A stretch of DNA of 25,941 nt from positions 569,640-595,580 of the forward strand of contig VCMS01000002.1 of NCBI GenBank assembly GCA_022539475.1, in the 5' to 3' direction. The position numbers were made by a program, and so were the translations under genes. Position 1 is the stretch's first letter. Every line of letters starts with the position of its first letter. This DNA comes from Gracilaria domingensis. Lineage: Eukaryota; Rhodophyta; Florideophyceae; Gracilariales; Gracilariaceae. This document shows positions 1 through 8,904 of this stretch, in pieces. A model generated the notes under the pieces. The model was not told the DNA's origin and did not search any database. It was given only the letters and a program-made list of their open reading frames with translations.

Positions 1-140
1 CGAATGGGCCGGATATTGTCGTCTTCCAGCGCTGCTTTCAGACGAAACGGGCAATGGTTGACATGCTGTTGAAGAGATAAGACTCCTCGGCGAGTAACGA
101 AGGGGCACCCACGCTTCTTATGTGTACAGTAGTAGACCAT
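1..140 (-). CDS. N-terminal part of a C2HC zinc-finger protein, cut by the window edge
   Basis: The minus-strand frame opens with an ATG at 140-138 in a good context (CCATGG) and stays open for 46 codons to the window edge. The product begins MVYYCTHKKRGCPF and continues to LQQHVNHC, giving two Cys, then a conserved-looking Leu, His and a final Cys. This is the layout of a single N-terminal C2H2/C2HC finger. Fingers of this sort often open the ORFs of DNA transposons and transcription factors, but the rest of the gene is outside the window, so no function can be assigned. No other frame on this stretch is as convincing. I am fairly sure of the finger pattern and unsure that the gene is intact. 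Confidence 0.4.
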   Translation of the reverse strand, partial: MVYYCTHKKRGCPFVTRRGVLSLQQHVNHCPFRLKAALEDDNIRPI

Positions 141-690
141 GGGAAGAAGAAATGAACGAGAAACGACGACAAAGACTGCAAGGGAAGGGCGTCGGAAGCG
201 AGAAGGAGGTCGAGCGACAGTCAATATCGACGTGTTGCTCAGAACGGAGAATATATTTTGAGTTTAAATCACGTGCTTTCGTTCAAAAAGGAACGTAGGT
301 ACACGTCGACCTCAACACAAGGGTGTACTTCTCGTATTATCTACCACTGGTTATAAACCTGTTGTTTCCCAACGTTGTACGCTGTACACTTGTCCAATCT
401 CGCACAGAAAAATAAATCTCTTCCCTCCGCCGCCGCCCCCGCCAGTCCGACGTCCGACCTTTTGTTACCGTCGTGATCCGTGCAATCCTCGCGTTCTACT
501 CCGCTCCGTCGTACGTTTTTCCGCCCTCGCACTCGCTACGAAGTGCGAGGGCGGATGTATTCCGTGCAGTCTTTTCGTACGTGCTTCCATTTTCTTCTAC
601 GTATCTTTGTTCTAAACTAACCAATCCTCACCACATCTCTTCGCGCTCTGCGACATGTACACGGCAAGAAAACGGCTTTGGGTTACTTTT
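141..690. other. Intergenic stretch, no gene recognised
   Basis: This stretch lies upstream of the left-edge minus-strand gene and would hold its promoter. Short open frames exist on both strands but none has a recognisable domain. The only clear structure is the hairpin at 520-555, listed separately. Confidence 0.4.
520..555. repeat. Perfect 14-bp inverted repeat with 8-nt loop
   Basis: TCCGCCCTCGCACT (520-533) is followed by the loop CGCTACGA and then by its exact reverse complement (542-555). The stem is GC-rich and perfect, so it would form a stable hairpin or cruciform. It sits between the left-edge gene and the tandem repeat; no coding or transcription role can be read from it. Confidence 0.8.
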
Positions 691-1579
691 GCGAGTTACT
701 AGGTCCCTCGACTTTTCTAGCGCAACGTTTCTGTTTTGCTCTTATCAATGGTACGTTCTATCGCATTTCAACTGTATCCAACGGAGCATTGACTAACATA
801 TGGATACTTTCTGCTTGCGTATACAGGTAAACGACCAATTTCATTTCGTCTCTCAAGATCGATCTCTGGCTGTTCGGGATAGGCGATTCTGGTGCTTGGT
901 TGGGACATAGGCTGCTCTCTCGTTAATCGCATCTTGCGGTATGTTTGCTGCATGGGCATTCTTGGTGTCCTTGGTTGTGAGTTCTCGCTTCGACACCTTT
1001 TCTCGCTTTACGATGATGGTGGGCTGGTAATCTAACCGATCCCTTTCCTGCTTCTTCCGTTTGCGAGTTACTAGGTCCCTCGACTTTTCTAGCGCAACGT
1101 TTCTGTTTTGCTCTTATCAATGGTACGTTCTATCGCATTTCAACTGTATCCAACGAAGCATTGACTAACATATGGATACTTTCTGCTTGCGTATACAGGT
1201 AAACGACCAATTTCATTTCGTCTCTCAAGATCGATTTCTGGCTGTTCGGGATAGGCGATTCTGGTACTTGGTTGGGACATAGGCTGCTCTTTCGTTGATC
1301 GCATCTTGAGGTATGTTTGCTGCATGGGCATTCTTGGTGTCCTTGGTTGTGAGTTCTCGCTTCGACACCTTTCGCGCTTTACGATGATGGTGGGCTGGTA
1401 ATCTAACCGATCCCTTTCCTTCTTCTTTTTCATTTTGCGAGTTACTAGGTCCCTCGAATTTTCTAGCGCAACGTTTCTGTTTTGGTTTATCAATGGTACG
1501 TTCCATCGCATTTCAAATGTATCCAACGGATCATTGACTAACTTATTGATACTTTCTGCTTGCGTATACAGGTAAATGA
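691..1579. repeat. Tandem repeat, unit 372-374 bp, about 2.4 copies
   Basis: The unit begins GCGAGTTACTAGGTCCCTCG at 691, 1063 and 1437. Copies one and two are nearly identical along their length; copy three stops matching at about 1579, just after GTATACAGGTAAA. Copies differ by point changes and by a 2-nt indel, so their lengths are 372 and 374. Minus-strand open frames run through the copies, but the indel is not a multiple of three, which argues against a conserved coding repeat. A GTATACAG/GTAAAC junction recurs in every copy. Confidence 0.85.
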
Positions 1580-1617
1580 CTTTTGATGCGGAGGTAGCTC
1601 ACGAGTTGCAGGTGCAG

Positions 1618-1669
1618 GTTCCTCAAGTAGGGAACCATGCATCTGGGCATGGTTCCCTACATGAGGAAC
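1618..1669. repeat. 23-bp near-perfect hairpin, 6-nt loop
   Basis: The left arm (1618-1640) and right arm (1647-1669) are reverse complements with one mismatch in 23; the loop is ATCTGG. The arms contain TAGGGAACCATGC. It lies just past the end of the tandem repeat and one base before the next hairpin. Confidence 0.85.
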
Positions 1670-1670
1670 G

Positions 1671-1703
1671 GAGAGGATGAGGCGCTTCGAGCCTCATCCT
1701 CTC
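1671..1703. repeat. 13-bp perfect hairpin, 7-nt loop
   Basis: GAGAGGATGAGGC (1671-1683) and its exact reverse complement (1691-1703) flank the loop GCTTCGA. The one-base gap to the preceding hairpin suggests the two are parts of one structured unit. Confidence 0.85.
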
Positions 1704-1750
1704 GGAGTGCGTATGTGTTCTACCGTTACCGCAATTTGGTGCAGGTGCCC

Positions 1751-1770
1751 TCTGCGGCATCTGCCGCAGA
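1751..1770. repeat. 9-bp perfect hairpin, 2-nt centre
   Basis: TCTGCGGCA (1751-1759) is followed by TC and then TGCCGCAGA (1762-1770). This is the third strong inverted repeat within about 150 bp. Confidence 0.7.
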
Positions 1771-2182
1771 TTGCGCATACACCCGCTCCATCATGGGGAA
1801 ATGGTACATGTAATATAGCGAAGTAGTGGTTAGCAAAAGCGGTCGATAGAAGAATAGATACGAATAAAACGGTATGATTTCATAATGGGCATCATCTGTA
1901 CTAGCACTAGTATTCCATGCGTTGCAGGGTATCATTCCGCAGAAGGTATCGTGTAATGTGCACCTTAATGGAAACTGAACCTAGACTTCGCGAAATACAG
2001 TTCAGGTAGCCCTCGACTAAAGAACTAGCACGAGTGGAAAACCCACCAGTATTTACTGCACAGCGATTCTGGACGACCCAAGCAATTATCTGCAAATTTT
2101 GAAATAATTGATCTCGATATTTTTTCAAAAAATTTACTGGACGACCCTTGCCAATTTCTGGACGACCCTCGCCAAAAACTAG
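1771..2182. other. Upstream flank of the transposase, with three GGACGACCC repeats
   Basis: No convincing gene. CTGGACGACCC occurs three times within 100 bp (about 2069-2079, 2137-2147 and 2158-2168), the last two followed by TTGCCAA and TCGCCAA. Short direct repeats next to a transposase gene are typical of the subterminal binding sites of CACTA-type elements, so these may belong to the element whose transposase follows. The element's terminal inverted repeat was not found. Confidence 0.4.
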
Positions 2183-4939
2183 CATCTGCAAGAGACAGAT
2201 GTTTCTCCTTCCCCGGGTCCCGCGTCATTAGAGCGAGAACACGGAAGCACTTCCCGCCCAGTGCCTTCTGAGGAGGCCCTCGGTGATTTGCATATGGATT
2301 ATCTCACGGTTTGTCTGGCTTCAGTAGCTTCCAACCTTGCTCATCGTGAGGCGGACGAGCTAATTGGGCTACTTCGGGACCCGCGATTCTCGCAAAAGCG
2401 ATTCAACGAGACCATAACCAGTTCCAAGCGCTGTACAGAACTGAAGAACGCCATTTTCGAACGATACGCCTCAAAGGACGGTTTCAATCGCAGAACTGTC
2501 TCGCCAGAAGGATGTAAGTTCAGCGCCACCCTCTACACGAGAGACCCCGTTCAGACACTTGTGAAACAGCTCCAGTTGGCTAACAACGAAAACACATTCT
2601 TCCACCCTATACCTCAGACCCACTCAACGAAAATATCTCACCCCATGTCCGGCTCTCTCGCAAGAGACGCCACCTCAAAACTTAAGGAAATGGTCATGGG
2701 CTCTTTGGATAGTTGGATAGTGTGGTACTCCCAAGAAATAAGTTACAGTGAATCTTTCGTAGGTCTTCTGCAGGTATACACCGATAAGTCTTCAGCAACT
2801 CTAAAGCAAACATCGGTTACCGCCTATCCTCTTCAACTCATATTTCTCAACTTCTCCGACGAGCTTCGCCGTAAGTGTATCCGTGATGACCTCACAGTAG
2901 TGGCATACTTCCCTACCACACTGATCGAGGTTTCCGCATCTGAAGCAGACGCAATGCCATTCGTTTCTAGCAAGTCTCTACGCTAGTCCAGGATGCAAAT
3001 CCTTCAAGAATCTCTTCGTCAAGTCCTGGAGCCCATTCTAAATCTCACGCAGAAAGGTTTTCAGTTCATCGGCGAAGAAAAACTAAGTCGAGTGTGCCAT
3101 TCTCTGCTTGCAAGTTATTGTGCGGATATTCATGAGGCTAAGGACATTCTGTCCATTCTTCATGGGACCAAAACGGAAAGCCCGTGTCATAGATGCAAAG
3201 GCCCTCGCTCATTTTTATGCAGTCCTATTCCCACCTCATTCATCGGACGTTCTCAAAAGCACACGAAAAGCATCCGAAAGACATACACAGCTATCTTGCA
3301 ACATGCACAAAAAGACGAGGCGGAAAGACGTCCTCGTCGTGCGAGGGAGAGGAGATCTCAAAAGGATACTCTGATGCATTCAAATTCCATATCTCTCATT
3401 CCTTCGTTCCTCGAAACTTCCGTAAGCCTTGGAATGATCCCGGGATTGTCTCCATACAGTCTGTTCTCATTCGAACCATTACACAACTTGCATCTCGGCA
3501 TCTCAAAGCTGATAAAAACGGCCGCAATCGAGAGACTGCAGTCAGACACCCTGTGCACCACAATAGGAACATCTGCATCGCGTTCATTTCGAACGATACG
3601 CACCCAACTCCTCAACCATGCAAACGCAATTCTAGCTGCCATAGAACGCGATTCTCTTGCCAAAGGTTTACATATCGATTTCTCCACGCAGGAGAAAGGC
3701 AAATCTTTGAATGGTATCTTCACGAAAGACGGTCTCCGTGGAATGCTGGAGGCCAAAAACTACAAAGCACTTGACATGGTCTTTCCCTTCATAGGAGCAT
3801 TCTTTGACATATGCTGTGGAGAACAGGACGTTGCCCCAATCACAACCGTTTTCTCTCAGTACTCGGACATGCTCTCGACCTTATTCAGGTACAATCGTGA
3901 CCCGTATTGGACTGAAAGCTCTCTCCTGTGTCTCAGTTTGGAGATTGAAGCCCTCAAGCGTTCCGCAACAAAGACTCTGGCGGATTTTCATCCTTCCAGA
4001 CTGGGAACTCTGAAGTTTCATCTTCTCGATCATCTCGTGGACGATATTCGCCGTCTGGGAAGTATCAAGTACTACGACGCAGGCATATACGAACATGCAT
4101 ACCTGCTATTTAAGAGACACTACAAAAAGACGTCCAGAAGAACAGCAATGGCTGTGGAGGAGACTATTCGCTCCATTGAGCACGGACATGTTAGAAAGCA
4201 ATGGAATGGCGATACTCTTTACCAGCGTAATCCAGGTTTACCAGGAACTTCCACACAGCTTCCTCGGTTTGCAATGAGAGGGCGTTCTTTCACTTGACGA
4301 GCTCTTCAACATTGTGTTTCAAGTATGTCCAGTTCAAAAACATGGACTGCTGTTAGAGAGATGTTCTCAGGTACGGACACAAGGTCGATTCTTGATCAAA
4401 TTGGTGAACAGGCCCTTCCTCCTTTCCTCAGTCTCGTGAAAGAAACACTGGATGAGCACTCTATTACATACTTCCCAGAAAAGACAAGGATAACTCTGGT
4501 GAATTCCGCCCTCGTGAAAGGCGGTTTCGTTCCGACTCTTGAACACTTCGATTCGTCTTCTAAGGCACTTAAGCTTGGACGACCCAAATACCCCATCATC
4601 CAACGTGTCTTCGCTTCTCCAGCATTTGGTCCCAGTAGAAAGCCAAAGTTTTCCACTGTATTGGTAAGCGGAGAAGATTCAGAGACTTGGGTTGCCCAGG
4701 TAGTCGCTCTGATGTCGGCCACGTCGCGATTCGGAGCTATTGCAAAGGTCGCGTATTGTGCTAAAAGTCGCGGATCAAGTGGGTGTGAAGCGCTAGTTTT
4801 CTCTAGTTTGATATGTGTGCACGGCGTGTGCAGCGAAATCACTGCCAGAAGAGCCGGGAGGAGTGCTTTCGAAGGTCTCCGGAGGGTGCCAAAATGTGGC
4901 CAGAACGTGCCCGCGGGCGGAGGGGGTCGGTCGTTTTAG
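2183..4939 (+). pseudogene. CACTA/Plavaka-like DNA transposase, one frame with two internal stops
   Basis: One plus-strand frame is open from 2183 to 4939 apart from a TAG at 2984-2986 and a TGA at 4295-4297. The three segments are 241, 434 and 204 codons when counted from 2261; the first ATG is at 2294 and a preceding exon cannot be excluded. Middle-segment motifs fit the tnp2/Plavaka branch of CACTA transposases: PCHRCKGPRS, then LFSFEPLHNLHLGISKLIK, then LGTLKFHLLDHLVDDIRRLG and YYDAGIYEHAYLLFKRHYKK followed by TSRR. The third segment carries a WVAQVVALMS stretch like the C-terminal region of the family. Coding probably ends before 4826, where a fold-back element begins and the reading becomes palindromic repeat. 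A dead or readthrough-dependent copy is most likely. The family call rests on remembered motif patterns, not a search. Confidence 0.65.
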
Positions 4940-6070
4940 GGTAGCTACCCTACCACGACAGGACCCCCCCCGCCCGCGGGCACGTTTTGGGCGATGTTTT
5001 GAAAAATGTGCGATATTATGCCCGCGGCCGGAGGGGGGTCGGTCGTGTTAGGGTAGCTACCCTACCACGACCGGAGTACCCCGCCCGCGGGCACGTTTTG
5101 GACGATTTTTTGAAAAATGTGCGATTTTATGCCTGCGGGCGGGGGGGTCAGTCGTGTTAGGGTAGCTACCCCAACACGACCGGACCCCCCCGCCCGCGAG
5201 CACGTTTTGAATGATTTTTTGAAAAATGTGCGATTTTATGCCCGCGGGCGGGGGGGGGGTCGGTCGTGTTAGGGTAGCTACCCGGACCCCCCCGCCCGCT
5301 GGCACGTTTTGGACGATTTTTTGAAAAATGTGCGATTTTATGCCCGCGGGCGCGGGGGGTCGGTCGTGTTAGGGTAGCTACCCTAACACGACCGGACCAC
5401 CCCGCCCGCGGGCACGTTTTGGACGATTTTTTGAAAAATGTGCGATTTTATGCCCGCGGGCACATTTTGGACGATTTTTTGAAAAATGTGCGATTTTATG
5501 CCCGCGGGCACATTTTGGACGATTTTTTGAAAAATGTGGGATTTTATGCCCGCGGGCGCGGGGGGTCGGTCGTGTTAGGGTAGCTACCCTAACACGACCG
5601 GACCCCCCCGCCCGCGGGCACGTTTTGGACGATTTTTTGAAAAATGTGCGATTTTATGCCCGCGGGCGCGGGGGGTCGGTCGTGTTAGGGTAGCTACCCT
5701 AACACGACCGGACCCCCCCGCCCGCGGGCACGTTTTGGACGATTTTTTGAAAAATGTGCGATTTTATGCCCGCGGGCACATTGTGGACGATTTTTTGAAA
5801 AATGTGCGATTTTATGCCCGCGGGCGCGGGGGGTCGGTCGTGTTAGGGTAGCTACCCTAACACGACCGGACCCCCCCGCCCGCGGGCACGTTTTGGACGA
5901 TTTTTTGAAAAATGTGCGATTTTATGCCCGCGGACGGGGGGGTCCGGTCGTGTTAGGGTAGGTACCCTGACACGACCGACCCCTCCCCGCTCGCGGGCAC
6001 GTTTTGGCCACATTTCGGCGCCTTCCTGGGACCTCCCAAAACACGCCGCCCCGCAGTGATTTCGCTACAC
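4826..6070. mobile_element. Fold-back element made of a palindrome array between terminal inverted repeats
   Basis: The two ends are long inverted repeats: AGCGAAATCACTGC at 4832-4845 is exactly inverted at 6053-6066, and similarity continues inward for about 100 bp through AATGTGGCCARAACGTGCCC. The interior is a tandem array. Each 109-112 bp unit holds a palindrome of about 34 bp centred on GGGTAGCTACCC, widened by G/C runs and a GCCCGCGGGC palindrome on each side, plus a 48-bp module whose CACATTTT and AAAATGTG are themselves inverted. Nine palindrome centres start at about 4941, 5053, 5162, 5274, 5374, 5580, 5690, 5849 and 5959; three extra 48-bp modules account for the wider gaps. No coding capacity is credible. 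It abuts the 3' end of the CACTA-like transposase gene and may have truncated it. Confidence 0.8.
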
Positions 6071-6426
6071 CCGGCCGCCGGTACGTTGGCGCCGCTGTCC
6101 ACGTCTATTCGCGGGAGTAGGCTGTACATGGAAGTAAATGAGTGTTCTCTTGACTACTATGCAAAGCATTTGAAGAGCATGATTAGAGAGCTCGACCATT
6201 GCTCGCGTGAGTCATCATTGCGCGAACTCCACGACTCTAAAGCGTACAATCAGCGTGCGAGCGGCCACGGACAGGACACGGACGAGACTGGCAGTGCGCT
6301 GGGAGGAGCTGCCGAAAGCGGGGGTGCCCAGCGTAAGTCGCCATTTAAAAGGCTCGCATCCGTTCTTGTATCGTCCAGAGCGAACGTATTGTTGATATAC
6401 ACCTTTCACTGCAATAGCTGTTCAAC
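6071..6426 (+). other. Open frame of unknown meaning between element and next gene
   Basis: A frame is open from about 6056 to 6430, with an ATG at 6128 giving a product that starts MEVNECSLDYYAKHLKSMIR and becomes polar and glycine-rich. A GTAAGT lies at about 6332, so it could be an exon with a 5' splice site. I recognise no domain and cannot show it is a gene. Alternatively it is a remnant of the transposon to the left. Confidence 0.2.
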
Positions 6427-7467
6427 ATGAAGCCAACTCGTGTTCGAAAGCGTACGCAAAGCGTGACTCCTCGCACTCGGCGGAGCACTCGGTTATTGCA
6501 AGGTGGAATGCGAGTTTCTCTGCAGATGGATATTGAGAATGAAGGAAAGGTGATAGTGGGGTAAGCGTTTTTGCATGGAATTGGAAGTGTTCTACGCCGC
6601 GAGTTGCTCGGGAAGCAATTGGACCCAGGTCTTGTGATGGTTCATAATATTCTCATCATTCGAAGCGGTCAGACGTTCTAAACTTACCGGGCGGAGGGCC
6701 TGGATCTTCCACAATATATCCAGGATCTCCGGACGGCCGCTCCTTGGGATGGGAAAATGATGGAACCGGTGGCAGCCAGCATTCCGGCGTCCAAGCGAGG
6801 AACGGTGAGCGCTATGAGTGAGGTGATGACGCCGACAAGCCGCACGGAGCCAATTCGAAGTTCATCAACACCGAGAGGTAGCGCATCAGTAGCACCTCCA
6901 CGGGCAGGTCCGTCGTCTGTTACGAAGCGGTCTATGAAGACGAGAGCATCCCCAGCTACGAAGCGGACAGGTCAAACAAAGTCTACCTCCGTTACGAAGC
7001 CCACGGCGTCGAAAAGGGCTTCTCCTGCGATGAATCAAACCGTCGACACAAGGGGATCTTCTGCGTCGAAACAGACGGTTCAGCAGGGGACGGCTGTGCA
7101 AGAGGAGGAAGATGAGATCATAAAAGGTCCCCTTCCAGACGCGGATGCGCAATCCGCACAAGGAGCTGGTCCATCTCTACCCCAAACTGCACCAGAAACT
7201 GCGGAGCAGCAGGACGATGACGTTGTGCTTCTGTCCGCAAGAATGGCACGTTCAAGTGTTTCTGGCGAGCGGTCTGGAACACAAGGGACACCTACTCGGA
7301 GCAAGACGTACAGACGAATTCGTCAGAAGGTACCAAAGGTGAACCTCAATTCCAATTTCGTGTACAACAAACTGTGGCAGTGGAGAGAAGAAGTGGATTC
7401 TGCTATTGGAGACCTGTTGCAGAAGATGGATGCGTTTGTTATCTATCCCGGCGATAAAAGTTGCTAA
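6427..7467 (+). pseudogene. Unrecognised basic, low-complexity protein, one frame with two internal stops
   Basis: An ATG at 6427 opens a frame that runs to 7467 with TAA codons at 6562-6564 and 6679-6681. The N-terminus is very basic (KPTRVRKRTQSVTPRTRRST). Next comes a compact region with MDIENEGKVIVG, HGIGSVLRRELLGKQLDPG and a closing AAPWDGKM. About 100 residues rich in Ser, Thr, Lys and Pro with recurring SVTK/SPATK motifs follow, then an acidic patch and a C-terminus ending NKLWQWREEVDSAIGDLL. The middle region faintly resembles the small domain of the second ORF of plant CACTA elements, so this could be that element's accessory gene; that is speculative. GGGTAAGC at the first stop could be a 5' splice site. 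Confidence 0.4.
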
Positions 7468-7604
7468 ATTGTGGATAACTTCCGGTTTTCACTTCGACAG
7501 TCCATTGTACGTGAAGTTAGGGAACAGGTCATTTCGATAAAGTAACTTTTATGTTTAACTATCTCTAAAAGGTTTACAACACCGAAAAGTCATGTTTTCT
7601 AACC
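7468..7604. other. Short spacer between convergent genes
   Basis: An AT-richer spacer between the plus-strand ORF ending at 7467 and the minus-strand reductase-like gene ending at 7605. It probably holds both 3' ends. No terminator motif can be assigned for a nuclear gene. Confidence 0.3.
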
Positions 7605-8489
7605 TCAAAGCTGGGGGAATGGGGAGGGGGATAACTTTTCCTTAACAACGTTGACGTAGTTTGTATGAAAAGGAGCGGGGTCACCGCCTACAATGTTTCT
7701 TGCTTGGCGGGAAAAGTCGTAGAAGTACGCGTTCCTAAACTGAAAGTCGGAGAAAGAAGTAGGGAAGCCAACGAGAGTTTTCCCATATGCAAGAAGTCGC
7801 CCAACGGTCTCTTCCAGGTTGAAGGTAGTACCTGTCTTAAGCGAAACTATCTTCAACAGCTCTTTCTTTATTGTGAGCACAACCGTACTGCACTCCGTAG
7901 CGACTACGTCCATAGGAATGAAACCTCTTGAGGCCCCGACGATGTTGAACGATGATAGCCACACGAGCTTCTCATAATAGCTTACGAGAAATGTATCTTC
8001 GTCGACAACCCCGCAAGTGAGACCCATAGACCTAAACCTGTCTGCAACGTTGGAGGCCCACTTTCCTGTTACGACAGTGAGACCATCCGGACTTTGAGGA
8101 GTGACACCATCCTGCGGAGCTGCGTTTCTTGAGGGGACACCAACGTATAAGACAACTTTTGAACATTTGTCCACACCGAGCTTCGAAAGCAATGGTATGA
8201 TGTCTCCATTCTGGAAGAAAACGAGATTCTCTCTGAGCGAATAAGGTCAAGCCTGAATTACGGTCTCCAGGGTGTTCGTTCTTCCACAAACTAGTATCGG
8301 TACATCAGAAAGATGAGAGGTAGCAGCCATGCTGCAGAATTCGAGTGCGGAAATGACCGTATCTTCTTCGTTCGCCAGCATGGTACCTATACGCCCCCTT
8401 CCAACAATAACGGCTCGAGTCCTTCGGGCGGGAGATGAGGCCTGAGGGACGTCAGAGTATCTGGGACTCGGAGGCGGAGTCGGAGGCAT
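7605..8489 (-). pseudogene. Ketopantoate-reductase-like (ApbA/PanE fold) protein with one in-frame TGA
   Basis: The likely start is the ATG at 8489; the frame is open further up to 8708 with a Ser/Thr-rich, acid-poor leader that could be a targeting peptide. An N-terminal NAD(P) Rossmann motif reads VIVGRGRIG (residues about 28-35), then PILVCGRTN. A TGA at 8249-8247 replaces codon 81, after which the same frame continues ENLVFFQNG, the usual end of the coenzyme domain. The C-terminal helical domain carries YEKLVWLSSFN (Lys about 174, Asn about 182), matching the Lys and Asn used by ketopantoate reductases. The family reduces 2-dehydropantoate in pantothenate synthesis, but distant members have unknown substrates. 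Apart from the stop the gene has no visible frameshift. Sequencing error, a young nonsense mutation or unrecognised splicing are all possible. Confidence 0.65.
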
Positions 8490-8904
8490 GTCGGACTGGG
8501 AGTTGATTGCAAGTGTTCGAATGTTTTTGTGTGATGATAGAAATGGAAGATGGGGCGGAGAACTGCTGGGGTAAAGAGTGATACTTAAGTACAAACGGTT
8601 GGGAAGCGCAGAACGGGAACATGGTTCACTTTGTGAAAGTGAGCGAAATGTATGATATGTGATTGTACTGAAGGAATGATAGGGCTTGTATGAGACGACA
8701 AGCCACAAAGTGTGATGATGTTTTATGAAAAGTAGGTGGAAGAGTAGAAAGTGTACAATGAATGAAACTGATTTCGAACCTGAGTTGTAAAGTAGTTGTA
8801 AAGTACGAGTTACGGGAAGCTTGAATACAGGATGAAAGGAGCCATTTTGGCTTCATAAATGACGTGAACGGGTTTTATAGCTTCACTCGGATTGCCATAA
8901 TTAA
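8490..8904. other. Divergent spacer between reductase-like gene and RPE fragment
   Basis: It contains the possible leader of the minus-strand reductase gene (8490-8708) and the region just upstream of the truncated epimerase. No complete gene is visible. The plus strand just before 8905 reads IIKRM in another frame, which would join the epimerase frame if one base were missing near 8910; this is only suggestive. Confidence 0.3.

Noticed and set aside
768..1526. Minus-strand open frames through the 372-bp repeats as a repetitive protein
   Set aside because: Copies differ by a 2-nt indel, so the frame is not kept between units, and no domain is visible.
4815..5305. Open frames rich in Gly, Pro and Arg in the palindrome array
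   Set aside because: They are translations of the GC-rich repeat units; stops and frames change with unit length.
4930..5975. CRISPR-like array
   Set aside because: Units are contiguous palindromic repeats with no unique spacers, and the context is eukaryotic.
4930..5975. Telomere or interstitial telomeric tract
   Set aside because: Only one TTAGGG per arm, never in tandem.
7703..7716. Second E2F-like sequence TTGGCGGGAAAA
   Set aside because: It lies inside the reductase-like coding region and is explained by its codons.
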